This document shows, in pieces, positions 46,801 through 57,685 of a stretch of 58,746 nt of DNA (its first letter is position 1; each line of letters starts with the position of its first letter). The notes below the pieces were generated by a model. It did not search any database. It was not told the origin of the DNA and saw nothing but the letters and a program-made list of their open reading frames with translations. The stretch spans positions 1 to 58,746 of the forward strand of contig JADNRV010000298.1 of the NCBI GenBank assembly GCA_015499995.1, written 5' to 3'. A program made the position numbers and the translations under genes. This DNA comes from Flammula alnicola (taxonomy: Eukaryota > Basidiomycota > Agaricomycetes > Agaricales > Strophariaceae).

Positions 46801-49800
46801 CAGCACGCTAAAATAGATAATTGCACGCCAAAAGAGCTGAGCGTGCTGAACATCACACGCATCGCACGCCAAAAGGGCTGAGCGTGCTGAGCGTGGCACG
46901 CTCAGGCACGCTCGTGCACGCTCAAGGCACGCCAATTTTCTCTTGCCCGGATCCAAGCTCCAATGCTTCTCCAACCATTTTCAACTTTTCGGCAAGGTTG
47001 GGATTGATATCGTGGAGTTGGTCTAAGGGAGAGCGGAGAGATAGGACCTGAGACCAGAAAACACTTCGTCCTGCCTCCAGGAACTCTATGGCTTTCTCCA
47101 GATTTCCTGCCACGAGAGCGCACCTCGACGCACGCCGAGCTAAGCCGGCATTCTCGATATTTAGGGCTTCTTGGCGTGATTGAATATCGAAACTAAGAGC
47201 AACTACTTGCCGTAAAGCTTGCAGAGCGACCTCATAGGCCTCAATTGCAGATATATCCTGGTATTTCTGTGCGTGGAATATCCACGAATTTGCAATACGG
47301 AGACGCAAAGATGCAGATTGGGCAAGGCATTGCGTGGCATCACGGTATGCAGTCATCGCTTGTTCCAAATATTCTGAATCTTTGCCAGCCAGGGAGTGCG
47401 CATGAATAAGCGCTCTGCCTAAACTGAAGAGAGATAGAGATCGACCTGCATGAGACAATGGTTGGAGTTCGAGGCTTTGTTTGTTGAGGGAAATTGCGTT
47501 GTCAAGATCAACTCGGTCACCATTTCGCTCAAACCGTGTCACTAGGGCTGTTGCCAGATTACTGAGGGAGCTATATCGAAGGGGATGTGTTAGGGCTTGG
47601 AGCTTGATAGCTTGGCTGTAGAGAGAAATGACATGATCCAGATCATCTGCATCACCTCCTTGTTTAAATCGGGCCAACAATGCGTTTGCGAGATTGTTGA
47701 GAGATAGAGGTCGATCGGGATGGGGTGACGGTTTAAGCTCGAGAGCTTGTTTATGCAGGGAAATGGCATCGTCGAGATCGGTTCGAATGCCGTCTCTCTC
47801 AAACCGGTGCTGAAGTACATTTGCAAGACCATTGAGAGACATAGGCCGAAGGGGATGGGTTAATGATTCTAGCCCGAGAGCTTCTCTGTGCAGGGAAATG
47901 GATTCATCAAGATCGCCTGCATGACCTCCTCCCTCAAATCGGGTCGAAAGCGCAGAAGCAAGGTTGTCGAGGGATTTGGATCGAAGGGGATGCGGTACTA
48001 GTCGGAGCGTGAGGGTTTCTCTGAACAAAGAAATGGCCTCATCAAGAAGAATTTGCTGATGTTCATAATCGAATTTTGTGTATAGCGCAACTGCGAGATT
48101 ACTGAGGGTACTAGATCGAAGAGGATGCGGGCGAGGTCGGAGTTCAAGAGCTTGTCTGCTCAGAGAAATAGATTGATCGAGATCACTTTGATCACCTGCG
48201 TGGTCAAATCTAACTCGCAATGCATTTGCAAGGTTGTTGAGCGACTTGGATCGAAGAGGATGGGACCCTGCTCGGATATCGAGGGCTTCTCTGTTGAGGG
48301 AAATGGCCTCGTCCAGATCGGTGGTCTGGCCGAGTCCATGCTGGAATCGGGTAGCCAGTGCATTTGCAAGGTTGGTAAGGGTCAAAGCTCGCTTTGGATG
48401 GGAAAGAGGTTGAAGCTCGAGACCTTGTCTGTTGGAAGCAATGGCTTCAGAGAGATCAATTGGCTGACCGTCCTGCATGAATCGGGTCCACAGTGCATTT
48501 GCAAGATTGTTGAGAGCCAAAGATCGATCGCTATGGGGTAAAGATTGGAGTGCAAGAGCCTGTTTACTTGCATCAATTGCTCCGTGAAGATCAATCTGCT
48601 GACTCCCCTTCATAAATCGAGTCCAGAGCGCACAAGAAAGATTAACCAAGGCATTGAAGTGGTCGTCACTGCTCGGAGCGATCTTTACCACTGCCTGACG
48701 GTAAAACGATATTGCGGTGTTCAAGTGGTTCGTGTCGCCCGACGCGTCGAATTGTTGCTGAAGCTCGTTTGCAAAACGAAGCAATTCCATTCCGTGTCTT
48801 TCAGCACCAGTCTCGATAATATTCATATTCCTATACCAGGAAATTGCGCGTTGTAGGTGATCCACGCGCTTCGTGGCGTCGAACCGTGCTGCCAACATAA
48901 TGCAAATCCGATGGCGAGTCTCTGAAATTTCGGAATCACCCCCCGAGCAACATATCAAGGCATCTTCTAAACTAGAAATTGCGTTGTTCAGGTCGTAGAC
49001 GTTATCGGTATGGAGGAACCGCGCATATGACGCGTCGGCGTGAGTCATTAAGGCAGCGAAACGCTTGGGATGTGTAGCGGGAAGCACAGCTAGCGAGAGG
49101 TTTAAAGTGAAGGTGACAGAAATTATGACATCCATAGACATTGAGTCTCGGAAACGAGTCAACATCCTGTTCGCAATTTGTATCATATTTTCTGTATCGC
49201 CATGATCCTGGCCTCGAATCGCAAGGTCCCTCTACATCTTCAATAAGCCAAGATCCCTATCTTTGAAGTGAAAGAAACTTACGAACTGGGCACCTTGGTG
49301 TTCGTTCAAAAATTCCATTATTTTCTCCCGAAGTGTGAAAGATTCCACTAAATTGTGGATCTCGTCGGTGTATATGAACCTGATGGCGAGCGTTGACGCA
49401 AGGTTATGGATCGTCGTGATGTTGAGAGGTTGAGTGGCTTCTCGTCGATCAAGAACTTGACAGAGAAGAAAGATAGCAGCGTCAAGATCCAGAATTTGCA
49501 GTTCGGCCTTGCATTCTCCCATGAGCGAGATGGCGTGATCGATAATCTGAGACAGAGTTTCAAAAGCTTCATCTTCGTCTACATCACTGTCTTCTGCTTC
49601 ATCGCTCTGGCCTTCAAATTCATCCTCATCTTCATTCGTGTTGACCTGGTCCCGATATCAATCATCACCATGATGTGGCGAATTGCGATAACTTCATTTT
49701 GCTTACCTGTGTTTCGCTGCCTGACACCTGGGTTGATAAATTGTTAGAGGCGATTAAAGAATTAAAGTATAACACGAACTTGATATTCCACCCTATTGGA

Positions 49801-49887
49801 CGACAGCTCTTGGGTGGGATTGGCCCCCATTGATTCACGGCCTTCGTCTAAAAACTGGGAGGGATTGGGTGCCTTTGACTCCGGCAT
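43895..49887 (-). CDS. TPR-CHAT protein (TPR array plus caspase-like CHAT domain), interrupted by a transposon-like insert
   Basis: Minus-strand gene starting MPESKAPNPSQFLDE. Small 5' exons encode an acidic stretch (NTNEDEDEFEGQSDEAEDSD). One large exon (about 49210-46931) encodes roughly ten TPR-type repeats of about 45 residues (pattern HPLRSKSLNNLANAL..RF, DLDEAISLNREAL). A linker helix GRSVFWSQVLSLRSPLDQL leads toward the CHAT domain. Downstream of the insert come ETSRLNRLNEEWEEGIREAR and KGFDDFLRSPRIASL, then the CHAT core with catalytic His in VHFACHGQQ and Cys in LAFLCACETARG. The last two introns are 44749-44799 and 44091-44152, ending DKDGPTIADAFYEELF. A 1,624-base element sits at the TPR/CHAT border. 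Splicing 45328-46930 would restore the frame; otherwise translation stops just after the TPRs. CHAT proteases act in some NLR-like and type III-E CRISPR systems; the role here is inferred. Confidence 0.8.
45316..45324 (+). repeat. Target-site duplication, left
   Basis: GGATCCAAG, identical to 46949-46957. Both copies encode the Leu-Gly-Ser of the host protein (CTT GGA TCC on the minus strand). Confidence 0.8.
45341..45415. repeat. CACGC/GCGTG repeat block 1 (subterminal)
   Basis: Irregular array of GCGTGC and GGCACGCCAATGC units next to the left terminal repeat. The units occur in both orientations, so the block can fold back on itself. Confidence 0.7.
45448..45804 (-). CDS. Coding-like ORF inside the insert (uncertain)
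   Basis: A 118-residue open frame on the same strand as the host gene: AFNTIPFDLSTSSSLWMFSE, LVSSLNVSYSKADRLRDGVP, then PLSEVVEALRSLGEITKEKV. Its composition looks like a real protein exon rather than chance, but no family is recognised and the left end has no clear ATG context. It could be a captured host-gene fragment or a remnant of the element's own gene. Confidence 0.35.
   Translation of the reverse strand: MVAFNTIPFDLSTSSSLWMFSELVSSLNVSYSKADRLRDGVPASLQCKRLGNQFIDSTSRGPSHGPIIMLRFRNYCPRYKFGRIPMPLSEVVEALRSLGEITKEKVEGRISSQLCSHT
45912..46100. repeat. CACGC repeat block 2 (internal)
   Basis: Dense array of GCACGCAGAT, GCACGCGTAT and CACGCTCACG units, including a repeated CACGCCAATTNGGCAAACTC motif. 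Possibly marks a junction between nested elements. Confidence 0.65.
46142..46349 (+). mobile_element. Solo-LTR-like sequence (Copia type, tentative)
   Basis: Begins TGTTGGGAATGTACTCGGAC followed by ATTCC, a short palindrome seen at the start of many fungal Copia LTRs. It contains a TATTTATA-like promoter stretch and ends ACAATTTACAATCA. No flanking duplication was found, so the limits are tentative. Confidence 0.4.
46437..46625 (-). other. Coding-like fragment within the insert
   Basis: Minus-strand frame LPYVLRSEVGEQWEYDKIQA, then GAAVFSNLALPARKYIHTTA, then TWLVCLRCEQTQ has protein-like composition. No family is recognised; it may be a captured exon. Confidence 0.3.
46797..46936. repeat. 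CACGC repeat block 3 (subterminal)
   Basis: Array of GCACGCCAAAA, GCTGAGCGTGCTGA and GGCACGCTC units next to the right terminal repeat, echoing block 1 in inverted arrangement. Confidence 0.7.
46949..46957 (+). repeat. Target-site duplication, right
   Basis: GGATCCAAG directly outside the right terminal repeat. Removing the element plus one copy gives a continuous reading frame (ALELGSHRNTSAELSDN). Confidence 0.8.
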
Positions 49888-51480
49888 TCCCAAAATTTGT
49901 TGGAGTTGACGACGACGTTCGGGCTTTTCAGTCAAAGGGTTTGGGGGATACAGTCAATTGACAAATTCCACGTCTCCAAATATAAAGGCGATCTAGTTAC
50001 ATTCACCGCCCGGAGGCGGTGCAAGTGATACCAAGCTGACTTGGATCTTCTGTCGGAGTTAAATATATTAGATATGTATCACGGCCAATACTTATATGTG
50101 CAGAAAAGGAATGCTGGTGGGAGAGGGAACAGATACCATGAGAGAATCTTTAGCGATCAAAAACAGGTGTAATAGGGTTGAAGAATGCCAGGGATAATAG
50201 ATGCGGTGCTGCATTGGATTGTCGCTGCAGGAGCTTGCGGACAGGCTAGGGCTATAGTTAGGGGCGCGGAAACAAAGGCGGAAGATAAGTGTACCAAGAC
50301 TCTGAGCAGTGTTTGGGGAGGGATAGCCTGGACAAAAATACTGTGGAGGATAAACGTCGTGACGTGTGTATGTCAAAGCGTCTGTTCGCGAAAAGACTGA
50401 GGCATGCGCCTGTCAACCTCATGCGGCGCCATGTTGATCCTCACCGTCGAGCATTTCTCGTTTCTTCTTCAATCTTCCTACATAGGAGTCATTTGTACAT
50501 TCAACTTTTACTTGTGCTCTCTGCAAAAATCTAGTTCAATGCAAGTTTTACCCAAAGGAGGGAGGAGGCGTCGCATGGTACATGATGGGGAACGACGGAG
50601 AAGATGTATTTTGATGAATGATGCAATCAGTCAAAAGCCTGTAATTTTATGTATAACTACTTGATCATGTGGTCAAAAACCCAGCTTTGCGTCGAAGGGA
50701 GAGACTCGGACCTTATTTGGAAAAAATAAAATGAAAACAAGAAATTTCAGTGGAGATACTGATGGGGTACAGACCGTGGAACTGCGAACGGGGAGGTGCA
50801 GGCCTCAGGCTGCTTAGGGGCCGAGATTAACCCCAGGCGTTGAGCAACCTTTCATCCTCCGTATATTCGCTGGGGGGAAAATGATGAAAGGAATTTCTAA
50901 AATTCGATGTTTAAGCTCTTCAAGCTTGCTTCTGAATAAGAAGCATATTTTTCAATGCCCATAGGAAAGGCAGTACCTCATAGCACGAAATTGCCCCTCT
51001 AAGGGACATTGCCAAATCACTAAGTACTACAACACGTGGACATGAGAAGAAATTAAATATAATACTACAAACAGAAAAACGACGGCAGGAGCTAGGATAT
51101 CGCGAGAGCAGCGTCCGTGCTACTTGTGTGAAATAGGGCGGCAGAATGAGTACCTTGCCTGAGGAATTCGTAACCCTGTCTACACAGAAGCCCCTACTAG
51201 TCACTAACACGACCTCGACCTCGAGAGCGGCAACGGTCGAGATGCTCTCTTCCCGCCTTTAACGGGACACAGACACTGGTAAGGCAATACAATCGAAGAT
51301 GGCGGCAGGACTCCGCAGGAGCGAGAAATGTAGCCGTTTTGAGGAGAGATGCTTAGAAGCAAAGTGCTGCGTTGGGGTAAGGATGATCGACAGTGAGAGT
51401 GGGCAGGTCGTCGGTGGCCAAAAAAAGAACTGAGCCAACATTGTCCGAGAAACATCCTGACAACCTGCGGGTGGAGAGGA
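49888..51480. other. Upstream of TPR-CHAT gene, no supported gene
   Basis: The first ~300 bases should hold the TPR-CHAT promoter. Short frames around 50092-50660 and 50920-51455 show no family resemblance. Confidence 0.35.
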
Positions 51481-52740
51481 TTAATGACAGAACGGATATG
51501 TAGATACGCTCATCCATCCCATTGTATTCAAATTCGGGACACATCTATGACGGGCGGAGAAGCAAGCGACGTGGCATACTTGTGCAAGTACTGCGCTGCG
51601 TAGAGGAAGGAAGAATACGGAAGTGGAAAATAACCCCCACCTTCCAACCTCCATCCAGAAAAACAACTCTGTGCATTCAAAGCTTACTCGCCCTGAGAAA
51701 ACTCCCACCGAATGATGACAAGTCGACGGCAGCCTCTGGATGGGCTGCAACTTCATTTTCAAGTCCCTCAAAAAAGACGTCTTGGGATGCCATTTCCGGA
51801 ACGCATCTCTCAGCTCGGAAATATCGCGCGCCAAGAAGTGCGCTATACGCTCGTCAGCGATGATGTCCCACAATGACCAAGGAATCTGCGAGAAAGAAGG
51901 AAGAACGCTAAGAAATCGTATAGACGACGGAGGGAGAATTCAGTTAATTACTTCACAGTCATTCTTCTCATGTGCAGCATTGAACGGCTCCACTGGAAGC
52001 GCAGCGTCCTCAATCATCCCATCGTTCGTCGTGAAGAGATACTTTATGGGGAAGCTAAAGTAAGGATACAATCGTAAAATTACATATAATGCAGAGCAGG
52101 GAATACAAGGAAGAGCGTACGAATACCGTGATGTCGCCACTTCCTCATACGCAGTTGAATGGCCAACACCATTCAACGAACCAGCCGTGGCCTCGAAAGA
52201 TGAGCTAGAAGCCCAGAATTAGGCATCCCCGAGTTTCGTGAACGGAGCAGGAGAACGAGGAGTTTTGAAAGGAAGTAGGATGAGCTGCGATGGATTGAAT
52301 AAGATAGTAAGTAAGGTAAAGTCAACTTTCACCAAATAAATGATGAGCCAGACAGAATCTTACTGGTACGCATCGCCGTCGATATAGAGAGCGCGAAGGA
52401 TAAGTGGATGAGATACTCATACAGCGGTGAAGAGGCCCGAATAGGTGGGCACTCCATCAAACCCACTTTCTGGCTCGACTTCTTCCGCGCATGCTACCAC
52501 ACCCACGGGCCACGTCAACTCTAGTCTCGTACCAATCACGTCCACATCGTGGTGGGTTGCTTAGTTGAGCCTAACGTCAACTCGTGGAATCTCTCCGGCT
52601 CGTCCAACTCCGATTCGACGTGGGTGACGTAAACCCTGTGGCCTGCCGCCTGGGTCGCCGGATCACCCAGTCACATCCACGGTTCCAGGTCCGTGACATG
52701 TTTGCGCCAAATAGCGTTGGTACTGTACTTAGGACTTTCC
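51481..52740 (-). pseudogene. Decayed hypothetical gene
   Basis: Conserved-looking protein segments in order on the minus strand: AIWRKHVTDLEPWM, stop, LGDPATQAAGHRVYVTHVES, ELDEPERFHELTLGSTKQPT, frame change, GTRLELTWPVGVVACAEEVE, then after introns KYLFTTNDGMIEDAALPVEP and WSLWDIIADERIAHFLARDI. The TGA at 52671-52673 is one C-to-T change from CGA. The frame break near 52538-52541 is fixed by one base. The family is not recognised. The 5' end abuts the divergent gene at 52745, so the N-terminus is probably missing. Confidence 0.4.
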
Positions 52741-52744
52741 GCAA

Positions 52745-53330
52745 ATGTTATTCTACCCTGTCCTCCTACCGTGGCCAATTCTCCTTCATGCTTTGGGACT
52801 AACGACCCTCGGTTGCACCATGCTGCTCGCAAAGCCTACTGAGAAAGCACCAGAAGACATCTCTACGCTCGGAATCGTGACGATTGCGCTCGGAATGTCA
52901 TGTAAGCTATCTCTATCCCTGCTCTTGCAAACGACCTCTTCCGAACGACCCACAATTGCTAAACCGTAACGAACATACTCTAGATATCTCAACTTCATAC
53001 ATGCCCATGGATGAGAACCAGTTCCTTCACGCGAGCGCTCCCGTTAGGGTTTTGCTCGCCTCGTTGGCTGGCCTCAAGTGGTTGACGATCAGTAGGGAGA
53101 ATGCAAGGCTGTATAAGAAGCGGAACGCGCTGCTGGGGGTTTTACTATATGATGGGCTGGGAGGTTTGGTTTTGGGATGGTATCTGGGGACCTTCAGCGG
53201 GAAGGTCGCGTCCTATAGGTGACTGCATCACGTACATAGTACAAATACCAGGCATTGCTACCATTTTTGCTTCAGAATCCTGGGCCAGGAATATTATCAT
53301 CTAAAGGAAGCGAAGCGCACGGAGTTGTGA
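52745..53330 (+). CDS. Small multi-helix membrane protein
   Basis: Two or three exons. It starts MLFYPVLLPWPILLHALGLT, and an intron at about 52902-52983 (gtaagc...ctag) joins GIVTIALGMS to YISTSYMPMDENQFLHASAP. Four hydrophobic segments are visible: the N-terminus, LGIVTIALGMS, PVRVLLASLAGLKWLTI, and LGVLLYDGLGGLVLGWYLG. The frame stops at 53222. A last intron (donor gtgact, acceptor ttcag near 53277) would instead extend it to ILGQEYYHLKEAKRTEL, ending 53330, which I prefer because the tail is charged and in frame. No named family. It is divergent from the decayed gene. Confidence 0.6.
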
Positions 53331-53595
53331 ATGACCATCGCTTAACTGTTATATGTGCGTATAGTTCAGTATACGACTCGAATGGGTGGAATAGAATCTA
53401 CATAGATTGAAATGAACTGAGTACTGTCGCCTCTGTCTTAACCCATAGCCCTCGGTCCCCTGAAAAAAGTATGGTTTTGTGCTTAGCTCTGTTCATCCAC
53501 AACAAGACAAACAGCATTATATTATGGGGATGGAGAAGTGGTACTAGCCAACTTCAAATCATAGAAGCTGATGAGATGACGAAGCTGAACCCACA

Positions 53596-53814
53596 ATGAG
53601 CAGCCCGGACGAGGCATCGCCATCGGCTAACCCAAAAGAAAAAGGCGGTGAGTATTCAAATATTCAGAGGCCATTAATAAATTCGGCTGGGATTGGCGCG
53701 AGGTCTGTCGTCGCGCACGAGCCCGAAGCGCAAGAAAGTGAAGCCCGCGTTGAGGCACTGCAGGTACTCCGGAACTCAGATATGTTGTTGGAGTGTATCC
53801 AATCCACCATCTAG
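53596..53814 (+). CDS. Small hypothetical ORF (uncertain)
   Basis: A 72-residue frame with a true ATG, hydrophilic and acidic (MSSPDEASPSANPKEKGGEY), no recognised family. Nothing nearby supports expression. Confidence 0.2.
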   Translation: MSSPDEASPSANPKEKGGEYSNIQRPLINSAGIGARSVVAHEPEAQESEARVEALQVLRNSDMLLECIQSTI

Positions 53815-53918
53815 AGCACAGAAACCCAGGCGTATAAGCCCATGAAGCTGTGGAAAACAACAGATGAGATGTGACACACGATTTCATTACTTATGGAAGG
53901 CATCAAAAACCTCTGGGA

Positions 53919-53943
53919 GGTAGGTAGGTAGGTAGGTAGGTAG
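53919..53943 (+). repeat. (GGTA)n microsatellite
   Basis: About six tandem GGTA units. Confidence 0.9.
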
Positions 53944-55480
53944 AATTACACGGCTCTAGCGCGCGATCCAAGGCACCTACGCATTAGGTCAAAGTGGACG
54001 GATTGCGCGTTCTAGGGTCCCCACCTGTACGAAAAAACCTGAGGCTGCCCAGAAAGGACCGGTGCTGTATGGAGTATTTGCAACAGGACTTGTCTTTGGG
54101 CGGTAGGCCACAATAGTACTACTGGTAGACAGGAAAGGAGGGTGAACGCAGGGTGAACAGGTCCCTTGCTTCGTAAACCAACAAGTATTTGCTACTGACC
54201 GGATACACATATGCGAGGTCTGTGCATGGGTACAACGAAGGCGCCCTATGAATGCCATTGAAAAAGGGATCCAAGAATATCTCAAGGGCCCACGTAGAAG
54301 GCAGGCCTTCGGGCATTCTGCGAGGGCTCGATGACTTCGCTTCGGGCGGTTGTAGACGCGGCCGAAGGCGAAGACTATCAATGGGGGCTTGATCATGAGC
54401 TACTCGGCATATAAAAGAGAACGCAGCGCACGACTTCAAGGGAGGCCCTCGATGAGAACCTATCGTCTCCGGACGATGGAACCTCTCCGTCATGCGGGGA
54501 ATCCTGCACTGATAGTAAGAAAGTATTGAGTGGCAAATTGCGAAAGAGCACACCGAAATGGCGATCGAGGCTATTGAAATCGGGGGCTGAAGATAGGTTC
54601 TCGCTCGAGGTAGACATTTGTGGCGTAAGGGAGTGAGTGGTACAGGGGTAGGATGTAGTCAGGAGCAAGAGGGAAGGGCAAAGAAATACCAAATAAGCGA
54701 ATCCTCATAGCCAAACGGCGATGACTTGCACTTGTTGGACAAAGAGGATTTGCATTGATTTGGGGAAAGAGGTTTCGGCAAGGAATCCTGGAGAGTGTCC
54801 AAATGATACCACTTTGCGGTTTATCAACCAAGTTCGTTACGAGTCAGACAAAGTATCGCCCCCCCGCCGCCAATTACGAAACACTGGTAGAAGAGGATAT
54901 GGAACGAGTTCACCGAAGATATCCAACGTTTCTCTGGTTACGTTGAGTATACAATACAGGCTCCCCAGCCGTCGTTTCGGGGTCCCGGTTTACGAAAAAA
55001 AGAGATGCATCATAGAGCGTGTTGTATGACAAATAGGATCATTGATCTTAAGTAATCATTTTTTAAATCACCGCAACTCTTATTTCTTTGTACGCCTCCA
55101 CGACAGGCTGGCGCTTTACACCGCATTGAATGCAAATTGAATGCAAAGGTTTGTCAATAGAGGCTTAGTCAGTGTTGGCATATCCACTGGCGGACATGTA
55201 ACGCCATGCCCATGTTTTCGTGGATATCCATGTGTTTGCCCATGCCCCACGGTCATGGTGGTGGGAATTCCCAGGGTTTTGATTGTCAGTCCTCCGCGTG
55301 AGCTCGAGAACAAACTTCAAATCGAGAACGGTTGAATCGGACCGGGCGGATCACGGCCTCGGAAACAGCACCCAAAGCCGCACCCGCGCACAAGGGGTAT
55401 GCAAAGCCCAGATTTTTGACACAATCTTGAATTCGGACGTAAAATGAGCTGGGAAATCAGAATATGAAGTCCGTTAAAGA
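53944..55480. other. Gene-poor interval
   Basis: Several overlapping minus-strand frames (53989-54831) show no family resemblance. A CATATAAAAG TATA-like site lies near 54407. Nothing further is supported. Confidence 0.3.
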
Positions 55481-57677
55481 TGCTTAGTGCGGGGTGTGTG
55501 TGAACTACTAGATAATCAAGTAGTCGCTTTCAATAGACTTTGTAATGTCTATTAGAGAGATACTATCAAATCCGACTTGCTTCACTTTTAAAATAACTAC
55601 TTTACTACACTCAAACACCCAAATCAATGTTTAGTTGACTTAGTTCGTCCAAGGGGAGGATAATAGCTTTATAATATCGATACCTGATAGTAGGTGTGCG
55701 ATAAAAGAAGGTGTTTAACTATACAACGGCTCAGGCAAGGCCTTAGGCGCGTTTATAGCCAATGGGTCGTTTTAAGTCCAATAGACTTGTGTAAATTCTG
55801 GTCTGGTACTCGGAAACTAGTGCTCTATGCACAAACTGCTAACTGATCTCGCTTTGTCTTGTTCTCCAATTGAGAAGATGGCTCTATGCCCTTTAACTTG
55901 TCTTTACTTGTCTCAAAAACTATACTTGTGGAAAGAGGCGCGCAGATGTCTGATCCGCCGACACTACAGTCCCTTAACAATGGCCAGAGGCGCGTAGACG
56001 CTTTGTCTACCGACACTACAGTCCAGGTCCCCAGATGTCCTTTGACAAAGGGTAGGTTTTGAACAAGTCACTTAGACAGGTTCCTTGGCTTATAACTCTC
56101 TTTACTTGTCTTGGCGAATCACTTAGACACGCGTTCTCGTCTTAACAGTTCGTTTATATCGTTACTTGGTTTCTTTTTATATTATGGGACTCTCGCTTTG
56201 AAGCTACTTGGTACTTAGAGGTGAAACACTTAAGATATAATTCTTAAGTGCTTGTATCTCGTGGGTGGTAAATTGCTTGTATTCTACGGTGTTACAGGGC
56301 TGCTTATATACTACTGAGACGATATATTATTACATAGACGCAATGACGAGAATATAGAGATTTCATGGGCATTTGTGCGCGAGCGGCGGCCTTGTGGAGT
56401 ACAGTTTCCGTGCGCGTCCGCTCAATCATGCCTTTTTGGTTGGATCGGGAGCTCAGATCGTCGTCGGCTCGGCTAACTTAAGCGCCTAAGACTTACTCCT
56501 CCTCGACCGCGTGGTATACAGGCTCGTGACCTTTCGTTTTCATTGGTATCTTGTCTTGTCATTGGCTATCGACTGACCGGAGCATAGACGCGCTTACATC
56601 TCGTCGGAGACGCTCGGGCAATCCTCACCCGTTCTGTCCGTGATAATCCTCGTGATTAGGGTTGTAACCCTTTGTCCTCCGTACCCGATACTCTGGTACT
56701 CTCGGCGTGCATCTGGGATCTCGCTGTGTCGAGTTATGTACCCCGGAAATCTTCCTGTACCAAGTTATTACCCGATATGGTATGTGTTCCCAATTTGGTA
56801 TCCCTTTGATCCGAGCTTTGATCGGCGTTGCTACAGGCGCGTCTATGGGCGTCTGCTTTACCCCGCTGCTCCACTGTCCTCGGTGCCTTCGGCAATGTCA
56901 CGCGACCTGTCCTGTAGTGTGCCTAGATGTCCGTTCTTTAATCTAGAGACCCGCGCCCTCGCTGTATAGGCCGGATGGTTAAGATATTACTGAAAGGCGC
57001 CTATTCCGTACACTTCATTAGATGTATTGACTGTTATCTCAATAGTTACTAATGATAATGTCTTTAATTGACCGCGCATTCCTCGTTATCTTGCATAGTT
57101 TCCTCTAGTCCTTAGTAGTCTTGTCATTGTAATGTCCGGACTTGTAACATTTAGACTACATTGTAAGCTTTACTAAGTGCTAAAAATAGCTCAGGTAAGG
57201 AGAATAGTAGTCCGTTCACAGCTAGCCGCTCGCGGTCTCTTCATCTCCCCCCAACTTAGATATTGACTGTCCCCAGTCAACCATATCACACACTATCAAG
57301 GGCCTCTTTCATTTGTTTCTTCGTTCAACATTTGCCTATGCAATCCTTTAGGAGCGCCTATGTTCTCACGGCAAAGCTTGCCGTTGTAATGAGAAGCACG
57401 GTGAAGACTTCCTGCCTAGCAAACTTTCTTAAGTTGCCCACTCGTGTTCTAAGGTCTTTCCATCCTAGGAATAGTTTCCTTAATCGTTGCTGATCCTGAT
57501 CATCGGTAAGCGCTTCTAATGATTCCGCTTCCTTGAAAGGCTACACAACTGATTCTATCAGGTTTTAACATATCCTGCTGCTTCTTTCTTGGTGAATATG
57601 AAGAATCGCACTCCGTCATAGTCATTCAGTTGCAATCGGTGACTCGGTGCGGTGTCTGTAGCTTGTCTTGGCCCGCG
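55481..57677. other. AT-rich non-coding tract with short repeats
   Basis: No coding frame over 2.2 kb. Short motifs recur: ACTTAGACA with CTTGTCTTGG, AGACGCGC, and paired CTTAAG(A/T). It ends in a TATA box and pyrimidine-rich leader just before the gene at 57790. It could be a long LTR or promoter of a retroelement-like unit, or decayed repeats. Confidence 0.4.
55935..56024 (+). repeat. Imperfect 52-base direct duplication
   Basis: GAGGCGCG and CCGACACTACAGTCC occur twice with the same spacing, offset by 52 bases (55935-55972 and 55987-56024). Confidence 0.7.
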
Positions 57678-57685
57678 TATATAAA
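57678..57685 (+). promoter_or_regulatory. TATA box of right-edge gene
   Basis: TATATAAA lies 105 bases before the ATG at 57790, followed by a long CT-rich leader. Strong agreement with a fungal core promoter. Confidence 0.55.

Larger units (their letters stand above)
45325..46948. mobile_element. TIR element inserted in the TPR-CHAT gene, possibly functioning as an intron
   Basis: The ends are imperfect inverted repeats: left reads GGGCTAGAGGATAT then CCGCGTGC; right, reverse complemented, reads GGGCAAGAGAAAAT then TGGCGTGC (17 of 22 match). It is flanked by 9-base direct repeats GGATCCAAG. Inside are three CACGC-rich blocks, an LTR-like piece and two coding-like fragments, but no transposase. 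A 9-base duplication suits Mutator-like elements, but the superfamily is not certain. In the sense of the host gene, a GT lies in the first terminal repeat and CTAG in the last, in phase 0 with both flanking exons. Confidence 0.82.

Noticed and set aside
45341..46936. CACGC blocks as a CRISPR array
   Set aside because: Units are irregular, in both orientations and lack unique spacers of constant length; the host is a eukaryote.
48125..48541. Antisense frame across the TPR array
   Set aside because: Mirror of the repeated TPR coding sequence; the periodicity derives from the real gene.
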